From an uncultured Flavobacteriaceae bacterium (GTDB lineage Bacteria > Bacteroidota > Bacteroidia > Flavobacteriales > Flavobacteriaceae): a stretch of DNA of 6,493 nt. Location of the stretch: assembly GCA_938018045.1 (NCBI GenBank), contig CALIIP010000102.1, positions 1 through 6,493 on the forward strand, in the 5' to 3' direction. Numbering within the stretch: position 1 is the first letter of the stretch; every line of letters starts with the position of its first letter. The position numbers and the translations under genes are program-made. The notes below the pieces were generated by a model that was not told the DNA's origin, did no database searches, and saw only the letters and a program-made list of their open reading frames with translations. This document shows positions 1 to 5,112 of the stretch, one piece after another.

Positions 1-329
1 TGAAAAGATGCTAATTTCAATGCGTTTTCATTTGCTTCTGCTCCTGAATTGCATAAGAACAACTGATAGTCTTGACAACCTGATAATTGTCCTAATTTAG
101 AGGTCAATTTAACTTGTAAAGGGTTTTGAATTGAGTTACTATAAAACCCTATTTCCGCTACTTGTTTGGAAATAGCAGATACATATTCTGGATGTGAATG
201 ACCAATAGAAATAACTGCATGACCTCCATATAGATCTAAATATTCTATTCCATTTTCATCATACACAAAAACATCTTTTGCTTTTACAGGTGTAATATCA
301 AATAATGGATATACATTAAACAAACTCAT
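1..329 (-). CDS. argD: Acetylornithine/succinylornithine-type aminotransferase, N-terminal part (cut by window edge)
   Basis: Reading leftward from the ATG at 329, 109 intact codons run off the window edge. The protein begins MSLFNVYPLFDITPVKAK and carries the class-III aminotransferase pattern LDLYGGHAVISIGHSHPE (residues 31-48) and NSGAEAN (94-100), the loop that binds the pyridoxal-phosphate phosphate in this fold. The catalytic lysine lies in the missing part. The family transfers an amino group from glutamate to an N-acylated glutamate semialdehyde, giving N-acylornithine. In Bacteroidota the acyl group may be succinyl rather than acetyl, which cannot be decided here. The ATG overlaps the proC stop (ATGA), so translation is probably coupled to proC. 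Position in an arg operon favours ArgD over ornithine or GABA aminotransferases of the same family. Confidence 0.88.
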   Translation of the reverse strand, partial: MSLFNVYPLFDITPVKAKDVFVYDENGIEYLDLYGGHAVISIGHSHPEYVSAISKQVAEIGFYSNSIQNPLQVKLTSKLGQLSGCQDYQLFLCNSGAEANENALKLASF

Positions 330-1126
330 ATTTGTTCTTTTTTAATGCTATTAATTTTATTGAATGAAGCAATCATTCCTTGAATTAAAGAAGAACTCAA
401 CCCTTGGTGTTCCATTTCATTTAACCCTTCAATTGTGCAGCCTTTTGGTGTGGTAACTCTATCAATTTCTTGTTCTGGATGATTCCCATTTGTGATTAAT
501 AAATTAGCAGCACCTTCACTTGTATACATTGCTAATTCTTGCGCTTCTTTCGCATCAAATCCTAATTGAATCGCTGCTTGTGTTGTTGCCCTAATTAAAC
601 GCATCCAAAAGGCAATTCCACTCGCACAGACAACAGTTGCTGCTTGCATTTGGCTTTCTGGAATACTTAATGAATGTCCCAATCTATTAAATATTGATTC
701 TGCTAATTTAATTCTGCTTTTTCCATTTTGATTACTACATAAACAAGTCATGGATTTTCCAACAGCAATTGCTGTATTTGGCATTGCTCTAATTAAGTTT
801 TTATCTTCTCCTACAATACTTTCCATTTTTGCAATTGAAAACCCTGTAATCGTTGATATTAACACATGGTTTTCATGAAGTAATGGTTTAATCTTTACAA
901 GGATATTTTCCATATGTGCTGGTTGTACTGCAAATATTAAAATATCTGAATTTTTAACGGCTTCTGTATTATCTGTCGTTAAAAACACATTTTTGTATCC
1001 TTCAAATTCTGAAATTTCTTCCAAATTTCTTTTAGTGAGATATAGTGTTGTAATTGCATTATTGGTTATCAACCCTTTTGCAATTGATTTCCCTAAGTTT
1101 CCTGTTCCTATAATTGCTATTTTCAT
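326..1126 (-). CDS. proC: Pyrroline-5-carboxylate reductase family protein (ProC)
   Basis: A 266-residue protein, normal length for ProC, which reduces 1-pyrroline-5-carboxylate to proline with NAD(P)H in the cytoplasm. Visible motifs are the N-terminal Rossmann loop IIGTGNLG (GxGxxG, G7-G12), AVQP (66-69) at the end of the nucleotide-binding domain, RAMPN (113-117), and the C-terminal family signature VTTPKGCTIEGL (224-235). One departure: where classical ProC has a SGSGPAY-like loop, this protein has ASGIAFWMRLIRA (168-180). I believe related flavobacterial proteins share this, but could not check. The ATG at 1126 is directly preceded by a 65-base leader repeated upstream of argG. The stop overlaps the next gene's start by 4 bases. 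Its place between argC and argD suggests co-regulation of proline and arginine synthesis, or a related acylated-intermediate reductase role. Confidence 0.87.
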   Translation of the reverse strand: MKIAIIGTGNLGKSIAKGLITNNAITTLYLTKRNLEEISEFEGYKNVFLTTDNTEAVKNSDILIFAVQPAHMENILVKIKPLLHENHVLISTITGFSIAKMESIVGEDKNLIRAMPNTAIAVGKSMTCLCSNQNGKSRIKLAESIFNRLGHSLSIPESQMQAATVVCASGIAFWMRLIRATTQAAIQLGFDAKEAQELAMYTSEGAANLLITNGNHPEQEIDRVTTPKGCTIEGLNEMEHQGLSSSLIQGMIASFNKINSIKKEQI

Positions 1127-1188
1127 TTTTCGCTTTTATTATTTTTTAATTGTAAAATGTGTTCGCATAAAAATTGCTCGGTTCATTT
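1124..1188 (-). repeat. Leader repeat, copy A (upstream of proC)
   Basis: On the minus strand this stretch begins AAATGAACCGAG and ends with the proC ATG (1126-1124). It aligns over 66 columns with copy B at 3425-3489, with five substitutions and two one-base gaps (about 89% identity by hand count). It contains a 15-codon mini-ORF starting at 1186 and stopping at 1139, MNRAIFMRTHFTIKK, 12 bases before the proC ATG. A shared leader could be a regulatory or translation-coupling sequence, or the result of a duplication. No protein family is recognised in the mini-ORF. Confidence 0.85.
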
Positions 1189-1198
1189 GTTTGTTTTT

Positions 1199-1266
1199 TG
1201 TCATTCCTGCGAAGGCAGGAATCTGTTTTTATTAATTGTGGATTCCGCATCAAGTGCGGAATGACA
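1199..1266. repeat. Palindromic interspersed element (TGTCATTCC type, two hairpins)
   Basis: A 68-base element bounded by a perfect 9-base inverted repeat: TGTCATTCC (1199-1207) and GGAATGACA (1258-1266). Inside are two perfect 8-bp hairpins: ATTCCTGC / GCAGGAAT with loop GAAG (1203-1222), and ATTCCGCA / TGCGGAAT with loop TCAAG (1242-1262). This matches a widespread class of small intergenic REP/MITE-like repeats whose translation gives the familiar spurious peptide VIPAKAGI. It sits in the argC-proC gap, where the RNA form could act as a stabiliser, processing site or partial terminator. It encodes no transposase. Confidence 0.85.
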
Positions 1267-1271
1267 GACTG

Positions 1272-2255
1272 CTAAAAGTAATTTGCTTTCAATTGTAATC
1301 CTTCACTTTCCGAGAATCCATACATTAAATTCATATTCTGTATTGCTTGCCCTGAAGCTCCTTTTGTTAAATTATCAATCGTACTTGCTATTAGTAATTT
1401 ATCTCCATGTTTCACCAAATGAATTAGACATTTATTGGTATTTACGACCTGTTTCATATGAATTTCTTCATCAGAAATAAATGTAAATGCAGCATCTTTA
1501 TAATAGGTTTTGTAGAGCTCTTTTGCTTCTTCAATAGTACCAGTAAACTTGGTGTATGTTGTTGCAAAGATTCCTCTTGAAAAATTACCACGGTTTGGAA
1601 CGAAATTAATTTCTGATTTAAAATCTCTTTGTAATTGGTTGAAGGTCTGATGAATTTCTCCCAAATGTTGATGATTAAAAGCTTTATAATGTGAAAAATT
1701 ATTGTCTCGCCATGTGAATTGTGTCGTTTTAGATAAAGATGTTCCTGCTCCTGTTGCTCCTGTAACTGCATTTACATGAATATCATTTGTAATCAAATTA
1801 GCATTTGCTAATGGTAATAATGCCAATTGAATCGCAGTGGCAAAACATCCTGGATTTGCAATATAATTTGCTTTTTTAATGGTTTCCTTTTGTAATTCAG
1901 GTAAGCCATAGATAAATTCTTTATTGTCAAAAATTTTATCCTTTTTTAGTCTAAAGTCATTACTTAAATCAATAATTTTTGTGTTATCAGAAAAACTGTT
2001 TTTTTCTAAAAAAGCAGTTGAATTCCCATGACCTAAACATAAAAATAATACATCTATATTAACATTAATTTCATTAGAAAAATTAATTTCTGTAGAACCA
2101 ATTAAATCTTGATGTACTTTATACAATTTGTTACCAGCATTAGAAGTACTGTAAACAAAATTAATGTTCGTTTTTGGGTGATTTAATAATAATCTAATTA
2201 ATTCACCAGCAGTATAACCTGCACCACCTATAATTCCTACTTCTAACATAATCAT
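1272..2255 (-). CDS. argC: N-acetyl-gamma-glutamyl-phosphate reductase
   Basis: ArgC reduces N-acyl-glutamyl-5-phosphate to the semialdehyde with NADPH, the third step of ornithine synthesis in the cytoplasm. The 327-residue protein shows the nucleotide-binding start VGIIGGAGYTAGELIRLL (6-23), the conserved YGLPEL (116-121), the catalytic-cysteine motif NPGCFAT (134-140, Cys137), the basic-loop motif HQHLGEI (195-201) aligning with the family's HRHxPEI, and the C-terminal IDNLTKGASGQAIQN (293-307). Length is slightly below the ~340 of enteric ArgC and fits the short form. The ATG at 2255 overlaps the argG stop as ATGA, which favours it. An in-frame ATG at 2249 (giving MLEVGIIGG) is the alternative and would fit the usual N-terminus as well. 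Its substrate may be the N-succinyl form if the organism uses succinylated intermediates. Confidence 0.96.
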   Translation of the reverse strand: MIMLEVGIIGGAGYTAGELIRLLLNHPKTNINFVYSTSNAGNKLYKVHQDLIGSTEINFSNEINVNIDVLFLCLGHGNSTAFLEKNSFSDNTKIIDLSNDFRLKKDKIFDNKEFIYGLPELQKETIKKANYIANPGCFATAIQLALLPLANANLITNDIHVNAVTGATGAGTSLSKTTQFTWRDNNFSHYKAFNHQHLGEIHQTFNQLQRDFKSEINFVPNRGNFSRGIFATTYTKFTGTIEEAKELYKTYYKDAAFTFISDEEIHMKQVVNTNKCLIHLVKHGDKLLIASTIDNLTKGASGQAIQNMNLMYGFSESEGLQLKANYF

Positions 2256-3427
2256 GAGTTTACTTGTCTATATATTTTATTTTGATTACCAAGAATTTTG
2301 ATAAAACCTTTAGCGTCATCAGCCGTCCAAGCCTTATTTTCTTCACCATAAGTACTAAATTTACTTGACATTAAATCGTGGTTAGAAATAATTCCGTCTA
2401 AAGAAAAGTGATACGGTTTTAATGTAACCACAACATTACCAGAAACCATTTTTTGAGAACTTTGTAAAAAAGCTTCTGCATCTCTCATTACAGGATCTAA
2501 ATACTGACCTTCATGTAAATGCATTCCGTAAAAACTAGACAAATACTCTTTGTGTTGTAATTGCCATTTGGTAAGTGTATGTTTTTCTAATAAATGATGT
2601 GCTTTTATTATAATTAAAGCAGCAGCAGCTTCAAAACCAACTCTTCCTTTTGTTCCAACAATTGTATCACCAACATGAATATCTCTACCAATTGCATAAG
2701 CGGAAGCTATATTGTTTAGGTTTTCAATATTTACTTCTGGATTGTTTTCTTCACTATTTAAAGCTGTAAATTCACCATTTTTAAATGTCAATGTTACCTT
2801 TTCTTCGCCATCTTTTTCTAATTGGGAAGGATATGCTTCACTTGGTAAAGGTTTTTCTGATTCTAAAGTTTCAACTCCACCTACACTTGTTCCCCAAAGA
2901 CCTTTGTTTACAGAATATTTAGATTTTTCCCAAGACATATCAATTCCTTCAGATTTTAAATAATCTATTTCTTCTTGTCTTGTTAATTTTCCATCTCTAA
3001 TTGGCGTAATAATTTTAAGTCCAGGAGCCAAAGTTTGAAAAATCATATCAAATCGTACTTGATCATTTCCTGCACCAGTACTTCCATGAGCAATATATTC
3101 AGCACCAATACTCTTTGCATATTCAACAATTTCAATTGCTTGAATGATTCTTTCTGCACTTACAGAAAGAGGGTACGCGCTATTTTTTAATACGTTTCCA
3201 AAAACTAAATACTTTACTACTTTGTTGTAAAAAGTAGCAATAGCATCAATATTTTTATACGTTGTAACTCCCATTTTATAGGCGTTAGTTTCAATCTCTT
3301 CAATTTCATTATTGGTAAATCCTCCTGTATTTACACTTACGGCATGTACATCATACTCTTTTGATAAACTTACTGCACAGTAAGAAGTATCTAATCCACC
3401 ACTATATGCAATTACTAATTTTTTCAT
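2252..3427 (-). CDS. argG: Argininosuccinate synthase
   Basis: ArgG joins citrulline and aspartate with ATP cleavage to AMP and PPi, giving argininosuccinate, the penultimate step to arginine. From the ATG at 3427 the product is 391 residues, normal for the family. It opens MKKLVIAYSGGLDTS, the PP-motif that defines the ATP-pyrophosphatase fold (SGGLDTS at 9-15). The second family signature is present as HGSTGAGNDQVRFD (114-127), with alanine where the textbook signature has lysine (GKGNDQVRF). The frame stays open upstream to a TTG at 3451, adding eight residues, but the SGG motif normally lies close to the N-terminus and the ATG at 3427 is preferred. It is preceded by the leader repeat shared with proC and overlaps argC by 4 bases, so it probably shares one transcript with GNAT, argC, proC and argD. 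Confidence 0.96.
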   Translation of the reverse strand: MKKLVIAYSGGLDTSYCAVSLSKEYDVHAVSVNTGGFTNNEIEEIETNAYKMGVTTYKNIDAIATFYNKVVKYLVFGNVLKNSAYPLSVSAERIIQAIEIVEYAKSIGAEYIAHGSTGAGNDQVRFDMIFQTLAPGLKIITPIRDGKLTRQEEIDYLKSEGIDMSWEKSKYSVNKGLWGTSVGGVETLESEKPLPSEAYPSQLEKDGEEKVTLTFKNGEFTALNSEENNPEVNIENLNNIASAYAIGRDIHVGDTIVGTKGRVGFEAAAALIIIKAHHLLEKHTLTKWQLQHKEYLSSFYGMHLHEGQYLDPVMRDAEAFLQSSQKMVSGNVVVTLKPYHFSLDGIISNHDLMSSKFSTYGEENKAWTADDAKGFIKILGNQNKIYRQVNS

Positions 3428-3489
3428 TTTTTCGCTTTTATTGTTTTTCAATTGTAAAATGTGTTTGCATTAAAATACTCGGTTCATTT
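3425..3489 (-). repeat. Leader repeat, copy B (upstream of argG)
   Basis: Same ~65-base sequence as copy A (1124-1188), ending at the argG ATG. Its upstream end overlaps the last bases of the GNAT gene. It holds two mini-ORFs in a chain. An ATG at 3487 overlaps the GNAT stop (ATGA) and encodes MNRVF. Its TAA overlaps the next ATG (3470, TAATG), which encodes MQTHFTIEKQ and stops at 3438, ten bases before argG. The second peptide parallels MRTHFTIKK in copy A. Such a chain could pass ribosomes from GNAT to argG, or be a leader-peptide control. Coding is unproven. Confidence 0.85.
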
Positions 3490-4089
3490 CTTGTCTTTTT
3501 TTTTTAACTTTTGCTTTAATTTTTGAAACCTACTTTCTTTCACCTCTTTGGTTTCTTCTTTTTGTTGCTTTTCAGGATCAAACAACATACCAGTACATAA
3601 ACACATTTGTTGATTTGTACGAGTCAAGACATCAAAGTTTTTACATGTTTGACATCCATTCCAAAAAGATTGATCATCTGTTAATTCAGAAAAAGTTACA
3701 GGTTTGTAGCCTAAATCACTATTTAATTTCATCACAGCCAAACCAGTTGTAATACTAAATACTTTTGCATCTGGAAATTTGGTTCTAGAATGATTAAAAA
3801 TTACTTTTTTAATCTTTTTTGCAAGTCCCAATTTTCTATAATCTGGATGTACTATTAAACCTGAATTTGCTACAAATTTACCATGACCCCAAGCCTCTAT
3901 ATAGCAGAAGCCTGCAAATTTATCGTTGTCCAACGCAATAACAGCATTTCCATTTTCCATCTTGGAAATGATGTATTCAGGTTTCCGTTTTGCAATACCT
4001 GTACCTCTTACCTCTGCGGCTTGTGCAATAGTTTTACAAATAATTTCTGCGTAAATACTATGTGATTTATCTGCAATGACAATTTTCAT
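3484..4089 (-). CDS. GNAT-family N-acetyltransferase with Cys-rich C-terminal segment, first gene of arg operon
   Basis: A 201-residue cytoplasmic protein. Residues 1-135 resemble a GNAT acyl-CoA transferase: beta strands, then VHPDYRKLGLAKKIKK (80-95) with the acyl-CoA pyrophosphate loop R-x-x-G-x-A (R85, G88, A90). Residues 143-171 contain CQTC (146-149) and CLC (163-165), a four-cysteine arrangement that could bind zinc. The tail (172-201) is highly charged, Lys/Glu rich, and looks helical or disordered. It is the first gene of the arg cluster, 57 bases upstream of the argG ATG. Bacteroidota generally lack a classical ArgA, and Bacteroides makes N-succinylornithine. This protein is therefore a reasonable candidate for the glutamate N-acylating (acetyl or succinyl) step. 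That role is inferred from context only. The ATG at 4089 is supported by the strand start MKIVIADKSH. Confidence 0.85.
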   Translation of the reverse strand: MKIVIADKSHSIYAEIICKTIAQAAEVRGTGIAKRKPEYIISKMENGNAVIALDNDKFAGFCYIEAWGHGKFVANSGLIVHPDYRKLGLAKKIKKVIFNHSRTKFPDAKVFSITTGLAVMKLNSDLGYKPVTFSELTDDQSFWNGCQTCKNFDVLTRTNQQMCLCTGMLFDPEKQQKEETKEVKESRFQKLKQKLKKKDKK

Positions 4090-4543
4090 TGTAATTGATT
4101 TTTAAATTAAAAATATATTGATTTTGTTTTGAAATCTGAACTGGACTCACCTAAGTTCATAAATAGAAAAGTACCCTTAAGGGCGTAGTGGAAAATTGTA
4201 ACGAATAGAAATTCTGTTATTTTGAGTAATAACTAAATTTTGAAAGTTGTATGTGAAATTTGAAAAGTACATTGTGTAAAAATAAAAATGAGTAATAAAT
4301 TCTATTGCTAAAATTGGAATTAGCGGCGAATTGCAAAAGAAGAATCTTTGCGTCTGGGAACTCTATTTTTATTTAAATGTGTCATTAACATGTTGTAAAC
4401 ATATATAATATTCTTTATATAAAACTTTATTATCCAAGTTTGTTTAAAGAATTGTATATATCTAAAAAAGAGGAGACATTTTTTATCATTTTCAAAATTA
4501 ATAGTTCTTTAATATAATTTTTCAACATTTTAATTATCATGAT
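4090..4543. other. AT-rich intergenic region with no supported gene
   Basis: I find no coding region with family-like sequence here on either strand. Visible details are a perfect CCCTTAAGGG palindrome (4174-4183), a 6-bp hairpin GTTATT / AATAAC (4216-4233), and a TTTTTAA-A-TTAAAAA inverted repeat close to the GNAT start (4099-4113). There is also a direct repeat ATTGATTTT (4094-4102 and 4117-4125, 23 bases apart, plus-strand reading). The promoter of the arg operon should lie here on the minus strand, but I could not find a good TTTG-N19-TAnnTTTG match. The direct repeats next to the GNAT start could be operator half-sites, which is speculative. Confidence 0.5.
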
Positions 4544-4582
4544 AAAACAAAAAAGTTTGCAAAATTGAATTTGCAAACTTTT
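4544..4582 (-). terminator. Hairpin terminator of the tmRNA gene
   Basis: A perfect 13-bp inverted repeat, AAAAGTTTGCAAA (4551-4563) and TTTGCAAACTTTT (4570-4582), with a 6-base loop. On the minus strand it is followed by a T-rich run (4550-4544). It starts 8 bases beyond the mature tmRNA 3' end. The plus-strand reading is also followed by a T-rich stretch, so it may stop transcription both ways. Confidence 0.88.
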
Positions 4583-4590
4583 ATTTTTAG

Positions 4591-4982
4591 TGGAGATGGA
4601 GGGACTCGAACCCTCGTCCAAACAAGCAATTAAAGTGCTTTCTACATGTGTAGTTTCTGTTTAATTGTCGGTAATAAGCTGACCAGAAACGGCCCACTTA
4701 AAACGTATTCATTTTAGTTTCAGAATATAACCATGACCTTTATATTCCTATGTTGACTTTTACGATGTCAAAAATTCGAGCGCCGTTAACCAAGGCTATC
4801 GAGAGACATAAAGCTTGTACACCTTGTGTACCTAGGCCAATCCTACTGTGATTCGGATTATGCAGCTAAAGCGTAGTTATTCTCGCCGTTTAAGGTTTTG
4901 AAAGTGATTTTTACGAGTACTATTTCATTGCTCGACATGCTTACAGTTCAACTGGCCTTGCAGTCAAAACCAAGTCATCCCC
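4591..4982 (-). ncRNA. ssrA: Transfer-messenger RNA (tmRNA)
   Basis: tmRNA frees ribosomes stalled on broken mRNAs, acting with SmpB and tagging the nascent peptide for proteolysis. The tRNA-like ends are clear: 5' GGGGATG (4982-4976) pairs with 3' CATCTCC (4598-4592), including one G-U pair, with discriminator A at 4591. The T-arm is GAGGG-TTCGAGT-CCCTC. The three bases after the discriminator are CTA, so the CCA end is apparently not encoded and must be added. The 5' domain GGGGATGACTTGG and the stretch AACTACACATGTAGA near the 3' domain are typical tmRNA sequences. The internal reading frame gives tag GENNYALAA. The RNA is 392 nt before CCA addition, a one-piece form. It lies between the arg operon and a divergent dehydrogenase gene. 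Confidence 0.97.
4858..4887 (-). other. tmRNA proteolysis-tag reading frame (GENNYALAA)
   Basis: Within the tmRNA, the codons GGC GAG AAT AAC TAC GCT followed by TTA GCT GCA and TAA encode Gly-Glu-Asn-Asn-Tyr-Ala-Leu-Ala-Ala then stop. The ALAA end is the usual ClpXP degron. A glycine resume codon and GENNYALAA match what I recall for tags in Bacteroidota. Confidence 0.93.
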
Positions 4983-5014
4983 AATATTTCAATGAACATT
5001 TTTCAATGTGATTG

Positions 5015-5022
5015 CAAATTTA
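5015..5022 (-). promoter_or_regulatory. Probable -7 element of the tmRNA promoter
   Basis: The minus strand reads TAAATTTG, a full match to the Bacteroidota -7 consensus TAnnTTTG. It lies 32 bases upstream of the mature tmRNA 5' end, which leaves room for a short precursor leader removed by RNase P. The upstream element is less certain: TTTTG at 5041-5037 is only 14 bases away, against the usual ~19. Confidence 0.6.
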
Positions 5023-5046
5023 TATAAAAATAGACACAAAACACTG

Positions 5047-5077
5047 TTTGATATTCATATAAATTCAAATATCTTAG
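5047..5077 (+). promoter_or_regulatory. Probable promoter of the LYS1/LKR-like gene
   Basis: TTTG (5047-5050), exactly 19 bases, then TATCTTAG (5070-5077), which differs from TAnnTTTG at one base. This fits the Bacteroidota housekeeping promoter. Transcription would start near 5083-5086, about 20-30 bases before the ATG codons at 5104 and 5113. That argues against the open frame's earlier ATG at 5008, which lies upstream of the promoter. Confidence 0.6.
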
Positions 5078-5112
5078 CGCAAAATTTATACCAAACACCA
5101 AAAATGACATAT

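Noticed and set aside
993..1235. Plus-strand 80-codon open frame ending FVIPAKAGICFY
   Set aside because: It is antisense to proC and its end is a translation of the palindromic repeat; VIPAKAGI is a known signature of spurious ORFs over this repeat class.
1454..1771. Minus-strand 105-codon frame inside argC
   Set aside because: It is an alternate frame of the well-supported argC and shows no family features.
2712..2963. Plus-strand 83-codon frame opposite argG
   Set aside because: Antisense shadow of conserved argG codons; no recognisable protein.
3428..3451. TTG start at 3451 adding eight residues to ArgG
   Set aside because: The added residues fall in the leader repeat, and the ATG at 3427 puts the SGGLDTS motif at the normal distance from the N-terminus.
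4090..4600. Possible genomic-island attachment site at the tmRNA 3' end
   Set aside because: tmRNA 3' ends are common integration targets, but I found no second copy of the 3' end and no integrase in the window.
4430..4621. Minus-strand 63-codon open frame starting MDEGSSPSIS
   Set aside because: It begins in the T-arm and 3' end of the tmRNA and runs through the terminator; this peptide start is a typical artefact of tRNA-like 3' ends.
5008..5112. N-terminal extension of the LYS1/LKR-like protein from ATG 5008
   Set aside because: It would place the start codon upstream of the likely promoter and inside the tmRNA promoter region, and the family N-terminus matches MKIGIIKERK at 5113.
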